The position numbers were made by a program, and so were the translations under genes. Positions 28,299 through 36,804 of a DNA stretch of 64,000 nt are shown piece by piece. Position 1 is the first letter of the stretch. Each line of letters starts with the position of its first letter. The notes beneath the pieces are model-generated. The model was not told the DNA's origin and made no database searches. It worked only from the letters and a program-made list of their open reading frames with translations. The DNA comes from Streptomyces sp. CB01881 (GTDB lineage: Bacteria > Actinomycetota > Actinomycetes > Streptomycetales > Streptomycetaceae), in the NCBI RefSeq assembly GCF_002953255.1, contig NZ_CP026498.1, forward strand, positions 1,295,645 through 1,359,644. The letters are read 5' to 3'.

Positions 28299-31200
28299 TC
28301 ACTCTCCGATCGCGTCGGCCGACAGGGTGAGCAGCTCGCGCAGCCGATCGGCCGAGAGCTCGGCCAGCCACTGCTCGCCGCCGCCGATCACGGCGTCGGC
28401 CAGGCTGCGCTTCGCCGCGAGCAGACCGTCGATCCGCTCCTCGACGGTGCCGGCACAGACCAGCCGGCGCACCTGAACGTCGCGGCGCTGCCCGATCCGG
28501 TGCGCCCGGTCGGTGGCCTGGTCCTCCACGGCCGGGTTCCACCAGCGGTCGAGGTGGATCACCTGGTTCGCGGCGGACAGGTTGAGGCCGGTGCCGCCCG
28601 CGCGGAGCGACAGCAGGAAGACCTTCGGCCCGTCCGGCCGTTGGAACCGCTCCACCAGCTCGTCCCGGCGCCCCTTCGGCACACCACCGTGCAGGTAGGC
28701 GACCTCCTCCCGCAGTCTTCGGCCCAGGTAGGGCTGGAGCATGGTGCCGAACTCCGCGTACTGGGTGAAGACCAGTGCCCGGTCCCCCTCGGCCAGCGCC
28801 TCCTCCAGCAACTCCACCAGCCGCTCGACCTTGCCCGAACGGCCGGCCAACTCGGTACCGTCATGGAGGAGTTGGGCCGGGTGGTTGCAGACCTGCTTGA
28901 GCCGGCCGATCGCCGCCAGCACCGCGCCCTTGCGCTCCACCCCGCGGATGCCCGCCAGGCGTTGCAACAGGTCGGCGACCACCGCCCGGTACAGGCCCGC
29001 CTGTTCGGCGGTGAGGTTGCAGCGCACGGTGAACTCCTGCTTGGCGGGCAGGTCCTGGGAGATCAGCGGGTCGCCCTTGCTGCGGCGGAGCAGGAAGGGC
29101 CCGGCCAGCCGCCGCAGCCCGGCCGCCACCTCGGCGTTGCCGGACTGCTCGACCGGGATCGAGAACCGCTCCTTGAAGGACTCCGCACTGCCGAACAGCC
29201 CCGGATTGGCGAAGTCGAGGACGGCGTGCAGCTCGGCGAGGCGGTTCTCCACCGGCGTGCCGGTGAGCGCGATCCGGGGGCCGGACCGCAGTGAGCGGAC
29301 CGCCCGGGACTGCCGGGCCGCCGGGTTCTTGATGTGCTGCGCCTCGTCGGCGACGATCCGCCGCCAGCGGACCCGGCGCAGCTCGGCGACGTCGCGCTGG
29401 ACCAGCCCGTACGTGGTGATCACGAGATCGGCGGACGCGTCGGGCGCGGTGCGGTCCGCGCCGTGGTGGACGTGCACGCGCAGGCCGGGGGCGAACCGGG
29501 CGGCCTCCCGCTGCCAGTTGCCGACCAGCGACATCGGACAGACCAGCAGGGCCGGACCGGTCGCGCCGCGCTCCTGCTCCAGGGCGAGCAGGGCGAGGGT
29601 CTGGACGGTCTTGCCCAGGCCCATGTCGTCGGCCAGCACGGCACCCAGGCCGAGCCGGCCGAGGGCGTCCAGCCAGGCCAATCCCCGCCGCTGGTAGGGG
29701 CGGAGCGTCCCGGTGAAGCCGGCGGGCAGCTCGGGGACGCGGGAGGCGGGGCCGGGCCGGCCTGCCAGTAGGTCCCCGAGCGGACCGGCCGCGTGGACGG
29801 CGGTGACGGGCAGCCCGTCCACGGCCGCACGGTCGTCGACGGCCAGCCGGAGCAGCTCGGCCGGTGCCATCGTGCCGGTACCGTGCTCGGCCAGGAACCG
29901 CACGGCGACGGCGAGTTGGGCCTGGTCCACCTCGATCCAGCGGCCGCGCAGCCGGACCAGCCCACGCTGGGCCGCCGCCAGTTCGGCCAACTCCTCCTCG
30001 GTCAGGGTGAGTTCCCCGAGGGAGAGCTGCCACTGGAAGTCCAGCACGTCGTCCCGGTCGATGTGCGCGGTGCGCTCGACCGTGCCCGGCGCGGCGGCCG
30101 GGGCCGCACTGAGGGCGAGCCCGAGCCGGGGGCGCCGCTGCCACCAGGCCGGGAGCAGCACGCCGAAGCCGGCCCGGGCGAGGGCGGGCGCGGCCTCGCG
30201 CAGGAACCGCAGGGCGCCGTCGCGGTCGAGGTCGACGCCGGTGGGGCGGGCGCCCAACAGGGCGGTACCCAGCGGCGGGTGAACACGGGCGGCGCGCTCC
30301 AGCTCGGCGAGGTAGGCCGCCGCCGGGTCGGGGACGGTCCGGGCCAGGACGGCGTACCCCGCGTCCTCGGACCAGAGGTCGGCGGCGGGGACGACCACGG
30401 AGGGGCGGTCGACGGCCTGCACCAGCAGGTCGAGGCGCCAGACGTCGGCGGCCTTCCCGTCAGGGGTGTCCTGGCAGGCGTCCAGGCCGGAGGCGTCCAG
30501 GTCGGGCGCGAGTGGTTCGGTGAGCCGGAGATTGAGCCGGAGCGGACTGTCCGCGGGCCGGGCGCCCCGCCAGGCGGTGAGGCGTTCGGAGAGGTCCGCG
30601 GGCGGGGCCTGGCCGAGCAGGCCGTCGGCGGCGTGGAGGGCGGCCAACCAGGGCTCGGCGGGCGGTTCGAGGTCCGCGAGGGCGGCCCGGGCCTCGCGGT
30701 CGACCAGGGTCTCCAGCAGGCCGGTGACCAGGTCGGTGCCGGTGGGCCCGGCCGGGCCGGGGGAACCGGCAGCGGAGGAACTGGCAGCGGAGGAACCGGG
30801 TGCGGACGGCCGGTGCTCGGCGCGGCAGACGGGCGGGCACCCGGCCGCCAGCGCGGCCAGCTCACGGCGGGCCGGGGCGTCCGGGGCGGGCCGCCAACGC
30901 GCGTACCACTCCCCCGGCGCCTCCTCGCTCAGGGCCGGCAGCAGCAGCCCCCGCCCGACCAGCCGCCAGGCGAGGTCGTGCACGGCGGAGAGCCAGCGCA
31001 GCGAGGCGCCGTAGGCCAGCTCGACCGACCCGGCGCCGGGGAGTTCGACGGTCGCACCCGGCCAGTGCGGGTCGTACAGCGCACCCAGCAGCTGGGCCGC
31101 CTCCGCGGCGTCGAACAGCAGGGCCGGCACCCGCCACGGGCTCAGCGCGACCCCGCGCGGCGCACGGCCGACCGGCAGGTCCGGCGAGGGGGTCGGACGG

Positions 31201-31439
31201 TCGCCGAGGGTCGGCAGGAGAAGCCCGGTCCAGCGCTCGGCGCCCTGGCCGGCCAGCCAGTCGAGGCCCGGCCCGATCGCCCCGAGCAGCCGCGCGACCT
31301 CCCCCGCGGTACAGGCGTACGGATGCCCTCCGCCCTCCGCCCGGCGGGCCGCCGCCCGCCCGGTCCGGTACGCCTGCGCGTCCTCCGCCCAGAGCGCGAG
31401 GCGGCCGTCGGCTCGCCAGAGCGCGTGCAGGGCGTACAT
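28299..31439 (-). CDS. SNF2/Swi2-family DEAD-like helicase
   Basis: A 1046-residue ATP-dependent DNA translocase of the bacterial SNF2 (HepA/RapA-like) group. The long N-terminal half carries the bacterial SNF2 helicase-associated region with Ala/Pro-rich segments (about 1-560). The ATPase core follows: LADDMGLGKTVQTLALLALE (Walker A, near 597), VADEAQHIKNP (motif II, DEAQ), TGTPVENRLAELHAVLDF, and helicase C motifs LSLRAGGTGLNL and DRAHRIGQ. The role is likely chromosome or transcription maintenance; the partner protein gene downstream is discussed separately. ATG 31439 begins MYALHALWRADGRLALWAED, as in homologues. No accessory defence genes (nuclease, methylase) are adjacent, so I do not infer a defence island. 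Confidence 0.88.
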   Translation of the reverse strand: MYALHALWRADGRLALWAEDAQAYRTGRAAARRAEGGGHPYACTAGEVARLLGAIGPGLDWLAGQGAERWTGLLLPTLGDRPTPSPDLPVGRAPRGVALSPWRVPALLFDAAEAAQLLGALYDPHWPGATVELPGAGSVELAYGASLRWLSAVHDLAWRLVGRGLLLPALSEEAPGEWYARWRPAPDAPARRELAALAAGCPPVCRAEHRPSAPGSSAASSSAAGSPGPAGPTGTDLVTGLLETLVDREARAALADLEPPAEPWLAALHAADGLLGQAPPADLSERLTAWRGARPADSPLRLNLRLTEPLAPDLDASGLDACQDTPDGKAADVWRLDLLVQAVDRPSVVVPAADLWSEDAGYAVLARTVPDPAAAYLAELERAARVHPPLGTALLGARPTGVDLDRDGALRFLREAAPALARAGFGVLLPAWWQRRPRLGLALSAAPAAAPGTVERTAHIDRDDVLDFQWQLSLGELTLTEEELAELAAAQRGLVRLRGRWIEVDQAQLAVAVRFLAEHGTGTMAPAELLRLAVDDRAAVDGLPVTAVHAAGPLGDLLAGRPGPASRVPELPAGFTGTLRPYQRRGLAWLDALGRLGLGAVLADDMGLGKTVQTLALLALEQERGATGPALLVCPMSLVGNWQREAARFAPGLRVHVHHGADRTAPDASADLVITTYGLVQRDVAELRRVRWRRIVADEAQHIKNPAARQSRAVRSLRSGPRIALTGTPVENRLAELHAVLDFANPGLFGSAESFKERFSIPVEQSGNAEVAAGLRRLAGPFLLRRSKGDPLISQDLPAKQEFTVRCNLTAEQAGLYRAVVADLLQRLAGIRGVERKGAVLAAIGRLKQVCNHPAQLLHDGTELAGRSGKVERLVELLEEALAEGDRALVFTQYAEFGTMLQPYLGRRLREEVAYLHGGVPKGRRDELVERFQRPDGPKVFLLSLRAGGTGLNLSAANQVIHLDRWWNPAVEDQATDRAHRIGQRRDVQVRRLVCAGTVEERIDGLLAAKRSLADAVIGGGEQWLAELSADRLRELLTLSADAIGE

Positions 31440-32084
31440 GGGCGGGCCTTCCGGAGGGACGGGGCGTGGCGGCGCTGCGGTGGCAGCGGCATTTCCACCC
31501 TAACCGCGGGGTCCGACAAGGCGGCGGGGGGCGAGGCGGCCGGCCGAGCGGGAGGGGGCGGGACGGGCGGGCCCGGCCGTGTCCCGCCATGGGTGGCGTG
31601 ATCGGTGGGATACGCGATCGGTGCCGCCGCCGGACTCGGCGGCGGGTCGGTTCGCTGGTGGTGGAGCGTGTCGTCCTGGCAGCCGGCGACGGTCCGATGC
31701 GGGTGGCGTTCGAGCCCCTGGGCGGTCTGCACGGGGTGGCTGCGGGCGAGAATCCGGCTGAGGAGTTCCGGGGCCGCCGGCCGGGCGAGCGCGGCTCGGT
31801 CGACCACCGCTCGGACCGCGTCTCGTTCTGTCCCCCCGCCCTTCGGCAGGATGACCGCGTGGGACGCTGCCGGGGAAGAGACGGACCTCACCTCGGACTC
31901 CCCCTGCGCCGCAGGGCCGGCGAGAGGGCGGGACGGTGAGACGGTGAGACGGTGAGACGGTGAGCACGGACGCCTGACCGCACTCAGGCTCCGGCGGCCG
32001 TCCGATCCGGCGGAGGTCGGGCTTCGGCGGACCTCAACACCCGGCGGAGGTCAGGCCCCGGCGGCGCTCAGGACCCGGCGGAGG
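31440..32084. other. Intergenic region without recognisable gene
   Basis: A 645-base gap between the helicase start and the LysR-gene stop. Open frames exist on both strands, but they are Arg/Pro-rich with no family resemblance or good start, so I call none. The gap holds a four-copy 8-bp tandem repeat (31933-31964). At about 32007-32095, several imperfect copies of a CCGGCGGAGGTC-type unit run up to the LysR stop codon. Confidence 0.5.
31933..31964. repeat. 8-bp tandem repeat, four copies
   Basis: The unit ACGGTGAG is repeated four times without mismatch in the helicase/LysR intergenic gap. Confidence 0.9.
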
Positions 32085-32972
32085 TCAGGACCCCGTGGCC
32101 GTCCGGCCGAAGTGGTGGACTGCGAAGGCGCCGAAGAGGCGGGCGGCGGCCGGGTGGTGGGCGGCGCCGTCGCGGACGAGGCGCAGTTCGCGGTGGCAGC
32201 CCGGCTCGGCGAGCCGCACCCAGCAGAGGGGCGCCCGGACTTCCGAGGCACGCGCCATCGCGGGCAGCAGGGCGACGCCCATGCCCGCGGCGACCAGGTT
32301 GACGACGGCGCCGGGCTCGTCCCCCTCGCAGACGATCACCGGCTCCACGCCGGCCTGTGCGAAGAGCCGCTCGGCGAGGACCCGCTGCCAGTGGCCGCGG
32401 CTCGGGGTGACGAACGGTTCACCGTCCAGTTCGGAGACCGGGACCTCGTCCCGGCCCGCCAGCCGGTGGCCTTCGGGCACCGCGAGCAGCACCTCCTCCA
32501 GCAGCAGCGGTTCGGACACCAGCCCAGGCCCCACGAGCGGCTGGGAGGCGACGCAGAGATCCACCTCCCGGGTGCGGAGCCGGCGCACCATCACGTCGAC
32601 GGAGGACTGCCGCACCCTTATCTCGACCCCGGGGTGAGCGGCCCGGAAACGGGCCAGCAGGTCGGTGACGGTCAGCAGGGTCTCGGTGGCCAGCGTCACC
32701 CGACCTCCCCCCTGCGCGAGCTCGGCCAACTCACGCTTGCCGTCGTCCAGTTCACGCAGGGCGCGGTCGACGCGGCGGAGGAAGGCCGCGCCGTGGTCGT
32801 TGAGGTGTATCCGTCGGCCGCGGCGGTCGAAGAGCGGGACGCCGAGCTCCGCCTCCAGCCGGGCGATCGTCCGGCTCACCGACGGCTGGGCGACGCGCAA
32901 CTCCTCGGCGGCGCGGCTGATGTGCCCGTGCCGGGCGACGACCTGGAAGCAGCGCAGAGCGAGCAGGTCCAC
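32085..32972 (-). CDS. LysR-family transcriptional regulator
   Basis: A 295-residue regulator. The winged helix-turn-helix is at the N terminus (DLLALRCFQVVARHGHISRAAEELRVAQPSVSRTIARLE). A linker helix and a periplasmic-binding-fold effector domain follow. GTG 32972 is preferred because GAGGGGGG lies eight bases upstream and LysR proteins normally start at this point. An in-frame ATG at 33020 with a poor site would add 16 residues. It is divergent from an acyl-CoA-ligase-type gene and probably controls it, perhaps through the palindrome at 33029-33040. Confidence 0.9.
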   Translation of the reverse strand: MDLLALRCFQVVARHGHISRAAEELRVAQPSVSRTIARLEAELGVPLFDRRGRRIHLNDHGAAFLRRVDRALRELDDGKRELAELAQGGGRVTLATETLLTVTDLLARFRAAHPGVEIRVRQSSVDVMVRRLRTREVDLCVASQPLVGPGLVSEPLLLEEVLLAVPEGHRLAGRDEVPVSELDGEPFVTPSRGHWQRVLAERLFAQAGVEPVIVCEGDEPGAVVNLVAAGMGVALLPAMARASEVRAPLCWVRLAEPGCHRELRLVRDGAAHHPAAARLFGAFAVHHFGRTATGS

Positions 32973-33028
32973 CCCGTCATCCCCCCTCGGCCGGGCCGGT
33001 TCTGATAACCGGGCAGGCATGATCTCAT

Positions 33029-33040
33029 ACCGAATTCGGT
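33029..33040. promoter_or_regulatory. Palindrome in LysR/ligase divergent promoter
   Basis: A perfect 12-base palindrome, ACCGAATTCGGT, lies in the 143-base gap between the LysR start and the divergent ligase start. It is a candidate LysR-type operator, though it does not match the T-N11-A consensus exactly. Confidence 0.5.
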
Positions 33041-33115
33041 CTTGGCGCCGATGAGCGGAGTTCGCCTAGCCTCCGGACAGGGCCATCCGCCAGGACCGTC
33101 GAAGGAGACGCCACC

Positions 33116-34729
33116 ATGCCCGCCAACTCCACTCCACCGTTCGAAAGTTATGTCGACGGCATCCTCGCGGCCCTGCTCCGGCACCCCGAGCGGCCCGCGC
33201 TGGTCGGCGCCGACGGCCGCACCGTCACGGCCGGTGCGCTCCACGACGAGGTCCGCGCCACCGCCACCGGCCTGGCCGCTCACGGCGTCCGGCGCGGAGA
33301 CAGCGTGGCGTTCCTCACCGGCGACCGGCCGGAGGCCGTCGTCGCACGCTATGCCGCGAACCTGCTCGGCGCCCGGGTGCTCTTCCTGGGTGCGGGCATG
33401 TCCGCGACGGTGCAGGCGGAGATCGTGGCGAGCGTGGACGCCACCGTGCTGCTGGTCGACCCGGCCTGTCAGGCCGCGGCCGGGGCGCTGCTCGCCCGGG
33501 TGCCGGTCCCGGCCGTGCTCACGCTCGGCACCCCACTGCCGGGTACGGCCGTGGACCCCGGCGCCGCCCCGGACGCCGGCCCCTCCGCGAACCCGGACGC
33601 CGGCCCCTCCGCGGACCCGGACGCCGACCCCGCCGCCGACGCCTCCGCGGACCGCGTGCGGCCCGAGGACGACTGGTGCCTGCGCTTCACCGGGGGAACC
33701 ACCGGGACCCCGAAGGGCATCCCCCTGGCGCACGGCCCCTACCGGCAGCTCCTCGACCGGCTCGCCGGACGGCTCCGGGCCGACGCGCCGCCCCGCGCCC
33801 TGGCCTGCACCTCTCTCGCGCACATGGCCGGCATCCTCGCCGACGCGGCGCTGCTCGCCGGAGGCACCGTGGTGCTGCGGCCCGGCTTCGACCCGGGCGA
33901 CGTCCTCGGCGCGCTGGAGCGGGAGCGCATCACCGACCTGTGGCTGCTGCCACCGATGCTGTACGAGCTGCTGGACCACCCGACCGCAGCCGGCACCGAC
34001 CTCTCCGCGCTGCGGCGGCTCTTCTACGGGGGCACGGTCGCCTCCGCCGAACGGTTGCGGCAGGCCGCGGAGGCGTTCGGGCCGGTGCTGCACGGCTGGT
34101 ACGGGCAGACCGAGGCCGGGAACATCGCCGAGGTCGGGCCGGACGGGCACACGGTGACCGGCCCGGGCGGGCGGATCACCGCGGGCCGGCCGGACCCCGG
34201 GGTCGAGATCGAGGTCCGGGACCCGGCCGGGGCCGTCCTGCCCGCCGGCGAGAACGGGGAGATCCACGTCCGCACCCCCATGGTGATGAGCGGCTACTGG
34301 CGCCGTCCGGACCTCACCGCGGAGGTGCTGCACGAGGGTTGGGTCCGCACCGGGGACGTCGGCCACCTCGACGCCGCAGGCTACCTCCACCTGGTCGACC
34401 GGCTGAAGGAGATGGTCATCATGGTGGGCGGGCACGTCTACCCGGCGGAGGTGGAACAGGCGCTGCTCACCCACCCCGCCGTCGCCCAGTGCTCCGCCTT
34501 CGGTGTCCAACGGGCTGATGGAAGCGAGGAGTTGCACGTCGCCGTGGTCCCGTCGGCCGTCGGCCCGCACCCGGACCGGCCGCTGGTCCGCGCCTGGGTC
34601 ACCGACCGGCTGGGCGCGATGTACGCGCCGGCCACCGTCCACGTCCTGGACCGCCTGCCGCTCACCGACGCGGGCAAGCCCGACCGCAAGCTGCTCCGCA
34701 CGACGCTCGGCGGCTCCGGAGGTCGGTAG
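33116..34729 (+). CDS. AMP-dependent acyl-CoA synthetase/ligase
   Basis: A 537-residue ANL-superfamily adenylating enzyme that activates a carboxylic acid as acyl-AMP and usually transfers it to CoA. The P-loop-like motif is FTGGTTGTPKG (near 195). The A5 block WYGQTEAGN, the A7/A8 region GWVRTGDVGHLDAAGYLHLVDRLKEMVI and the C-terminal lysine in DAGKPDRKLL complete the family set. A Pro/Asp/Ala-rich insert at about 150-185, made of near-identical nucleotide repeats, is unusual and probably a loop. AGGAG in GAAGGAGA precedes ATG 33116. Substrate is unknown (fatty or aromatic acid). Probably controlled by the divergent LysR protein. Confidence 0.88.
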   Translation: MPANSTPPFESYVDGILAALLRHPERPALVGADGRTVTAGALHDEVRATATGLAAHGVRRGDSVAFLTGDRPEAVVARYAANLLGARVLFLGAGMSATVQAEIVASVDATVLLVDPACQAAAGALLARVPVPAVLTLGTPLPGTAVDPGAAPDAGPSANPDAGPSADPDADPAADASADRVRPEDDWCLRFTGGTTGTPKGIPLAHGPYRQLLDRLAGRLRADAPPRALACTSLAHMAGILADAALLAGGTVVLRPGFDPGDVLGALERERITDLWLLPPMLYELLDHPTAAGTDLSALRRLFYGGTVASAERLRQAAEAFGPVLHGWYGQTEAGNIAEVGPDGHTVTGPGGRITAGRPDPGVEIEVRDPAGAVLPAGENGEIHVRTPMVMSGYWRRPDLTAEVLHEGWVRTGDVGHLDAAGYLHLVDRLKEMVIMVGGHVYPAEVEQALLTHPAVAQCSAFGVQRADGSEELHVAVVPSAVGPHPDRPLVRAWVTDRLGAMYAPATVHVLDRLPLTDAGKPDRKLLRTTLGGSGGR

Positions 34730-34744
34730 GTCGGTAGGTCGGTA
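34721..34744. repeat. 8-bp tandem repeat, three copies, at ligase 3' end
   Basis: The unit GGTCGGTA is repeated three times. The first copy contains the ligase stop codon, so expansion falls just outside the coding sequence. Confidence 0.85.
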
Positions 34745-34810
34745 GGCCGGGCAGCCGCGGCGGCGGCGGTCGCAACGACGGCGGTCGCAACGACGGCGAG
34801 AGGTCTGTCG

Positions 34811-34835
34811 ACATCAAGTATCTTGACGTCGAGAT
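34811..34835. promoter_or_regulatory. MarR-like operator upstream of MFS exporter
   Basis: Overlapping inverted repeats. TCAAG-TAT-CTTGA (34815-34827 region) is perfect, and ATCTTGACGTCGAGAT (34820-34835) is palindromic except for one pair. CTTGA/TCAAG palindromes of this shape are typical MarR-family operators in actinobacteria. The site is 58-82 bases before the exporter start. No marR gene is adjacent, so the regulator would act in trans. Confidence 0.6.
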
Positions 34836-34892
34836 TTATCTCCGGCAGGCTGCTCCCCGAGCACCGCAACGGGGAAACGGGAGTGTCGGGCC

Positions 34893-36320
34893 ATGGGAGA
34901 GAACGAGGGTGGGCTGCTGGCGCAGCTGCGCCGACCACCGGGCGGGCGGGACGGGCGGATCATGCTGCTCGCCCAGTTCCTGGACCGGGCCGGATCGGGG
35001 GTCTGGGCGGCGGCCTCGGTGCTGTACTTCACCTTCGTGACACGGTTGGACGCCCAACAGGTCGGCATCCTGCTGGGCGTCGCCGCCGTGGCGGGCATCG
35101 CCGGGTCGCCGCTGGCGGGGCAGCTCGCCGGACGGTTCACGGTTCGGGGACTGCTGATCTGGAGTCACCTGCTGCGGCTGGGTGCGATGGTGCTGCTGCT
35201 GCTCTGCGACGGCTTCGCCGCCCTGCTGCCCGTCATCGCCCTCGTCTGCCTGGCCGAACGCGCCGCCAAGATGCTGGAGATGCTCTTCGCCACGCGGGCG
35301 ACGGGCGAGCGGCGCTCGACCTACCAGGCGCTCACCCGCAGCGCCGCCAACGCGGGCGTCGCGCTGGGCGCCGGGGTCGCGGCGATCGGTCTGGCCGTGG
35401 GGACGGAGAACGCCTACCGGGCGCTGGTCCTGGCCAACGCGCTCTCGTACACGGTGACCGCGGCCCTGGTGTGGCGCACCCGGGAGCCGAACGGCGGCTG
35501 GCGGGTGGCGGCGCAGGCCTGCGCCGCACCGGACACCGCCGCCGACACCGCTGTGGAGGGGCCGGCACCCAGCCCCTGGCGGGACGGCGGCTACCTGCGC
35601 TTCGTCCTGCTCGACATCCCGATGTGCCTGGACGACTCGCTGCTCAACGTCGGCCTGCCGCTCTGGCTGGTGAACCACACCTCGGCGCCGCACGCCTTCG
35701 TCCCGGCCTTCCTGGTCGTCAACACCGCGCTGGTCGTCCTGCTCCAACTGCGGGTGTCGGCGCGGGCCGAGGGGCCGCACCGGGCGGCGGCCGCAGTGAC
35801 CCTGTACGGGGTGGCGATGCTCGCGACCTGCGGGGTCCTGGCGTTCGGCACCGGGGGCGGGGCCTGGAGCGCTTCGATCGCCCTGCTGGTCACGGCGGTC
35901 CTGGTGACTGCCGCCGAGCTGGTGCGGTCGGTGACCTCCTGGGAGCTGGCCGTCTCGCTCGCGCCCGACCGGGCCCGGGCGTCCTACCTGGGCGTGGCCG
36001 GCATGGCCCAGTCCATCCAGAAGTCCGCCGGACCGCTGCTGCTGACCGGCGTGGTGATGACGGCCGGCCCCGTCGGCTGGCTCGGGCTCGGGGCGGCGAC
36101 CGCCGGGCTCTCCGTCGTCCAGCGCCGGACCTGCGAACGGCGGCTGGCGGCCATGCGGCCGGCCGGCGAGGTGACGACGCCAGCCCCCGCGCCGGCCGGT
36201 GAGGTGACGCCCGGTCCTACCGGTGAGCCGACGCCGGGTCCGGCCGGTGAGGCGGCTGGCGAACCGGCGGACGGAGCGACACCGGGGCCGGCGGCCCGCT
36301 CCGCGTCGGGCCGCTGCTGA
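34893..36320 (+). CDS. MFS transporter with Pro/Gly-rich C-terminal tail
   Basis: A 475-residue membrane transporter with about 12 helices. The N terminus reads IMLLAQFLDRAGSGVWAAASVLYF and LDAQQVGILLGVAAVAGIAGSPLAGQLAGR, typical of multidrug-type MFS exporters (motif A region). The last ~55 residues are repeats of GEVT/PGPAGE type, a cytoplasmic low-complexity tail built from GC-rich nucleotide repeats. ATG 34893 has GGGAG about 12 bases upstream. The CTTGA/TCAAG operator upstream suggests MarR-type control of efflux. Confidence 0.85.
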   Translation: MGENEGGLLAQLRRPPGGRDGRIMLLAQFLDRAGSGVWAAASVLYFTFVTRLDAQQVGILLGVAAVAGIAGSPLAGQLAGRFTVRGLLIWSHLLRLGAMVLLLLCDGFAALLPVIALVCLAERAAKMLEMLFATRATGERRSTYQALTRSAANAGVALGAGVAAIGLAVGTENAYRALVLANALSYTVTAALVWRTREPNGGWRVAAQACAAPDTAADTAVEGPAPSPWRDGGYLRFVLLDIPMCLDDSLLNVGLPLWLVNHTSAPHAFVPAFLVVNTALVVLLQLRVSARAEGPHRAAAAVTLYGVAMLATCGVLAFGTGGGAWSASIALLVTAVLVTAAELVRSVTSWELAVSLAPDRARASYLGVAGMAQSIQKSAGPLLLTGVVMTAGPVGWLGLGAATAGLSVVQRRTCERRLAAMRPAGEVTTPAPAPAGEVTPGPTGEPTPGPAGEAAGEPADGATPGPAARSASGRC

Positions 36321-36519
36321 GGCGGCCGCCCGGACGGTTCACCCGACCTGATTGTCTCCGTCACCCGTTCGCACCTCTCCGGTGGCAAACGGCCAAATCC
36401 ACACGTTCGCATGCCAACGTTTGCAGGGCGTCCCCCACCGAACGCCTCTTTGCCCGCCCGGGTCGGCCGTCCGGCCGCAGGGGCCGGCCGAAGAGCTGTG
36501 AACACCTGGAAGGCATGAG

Positions 36520-36726
36520 ATGCCTGTTCGTGGAACGCTCTGCAAGTTCGCCGTCACCGCGGTCCTGACGGCTGCGGCCGCGGTCGCCGTGCCCACCACG
36601 GCGGTGGCGCACAGCGAGGCCCCGCAGCCCTCTTCGGCCTCCGGCCTCGCCACGGGCGCGGCCTCGGTCGGCCTCTTCGGCCCGAAGATCAGCTGGCTGG
36701 AGGCGTTCAGCCGGAGCAACGGCTGA
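36520..36726 (+). CDS. Small exported peptide, unknown family
   Basis: A 68-residue product with a clear signal peptide: MPVRGTLCKFAVTA, an Ala-rich core and a probable cleavage AVA-HS near residue 30. The mature part of about 38 residues ends GLFGPKISWLEAFSRSNG, with Trp, Phe and basic residues but no Cys. GGAAGG six bases before the ATG and a strong hairpin downstream support a real gene. I recognise no family. It could be a small surface or signalling peptide. Confidence 0.6.
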   Translation: MPVRGTLCKFAVTAVLTAAAAVAVPTTAVAHSEAPQPSSASGLATGAASVGLFGPKISWLEAFSRSNG

Positions 36727-36745
36727 CCTGCCGTTCCGCCGCCAC

Positions 36746-36784
36746 CCGGACGCCCCGACCGCACCGAGCGGCCGGGGCGTCCGG
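36746..36784. terminator. Bidirectional hairpin terminator
   Basis: A 12-bp perfect stem (36746-36757 with 36773-36784) with an inner four-bp stem in the loop. It lies between the small exported peptide gene and the convergent kinase gene. Confidence 0.8.
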
Positions 36785-36804
36785 CGTTCCGCTCCGTACC
36801 GGTG

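Noticed and set aside
28299..31439. SNF2 helicase as part of an antiphage island
   Set aside because: No nuclease, methylase or other defence gene is adjacent. Similar helicases are housekeeping genes in streptomycetes.
31142..31891. A 249-codon minus-strand open frame upstream of the helicase
   Set aside because: Half of it lies inside the helicase gene in another frame; the rest lacks a domain or good start.
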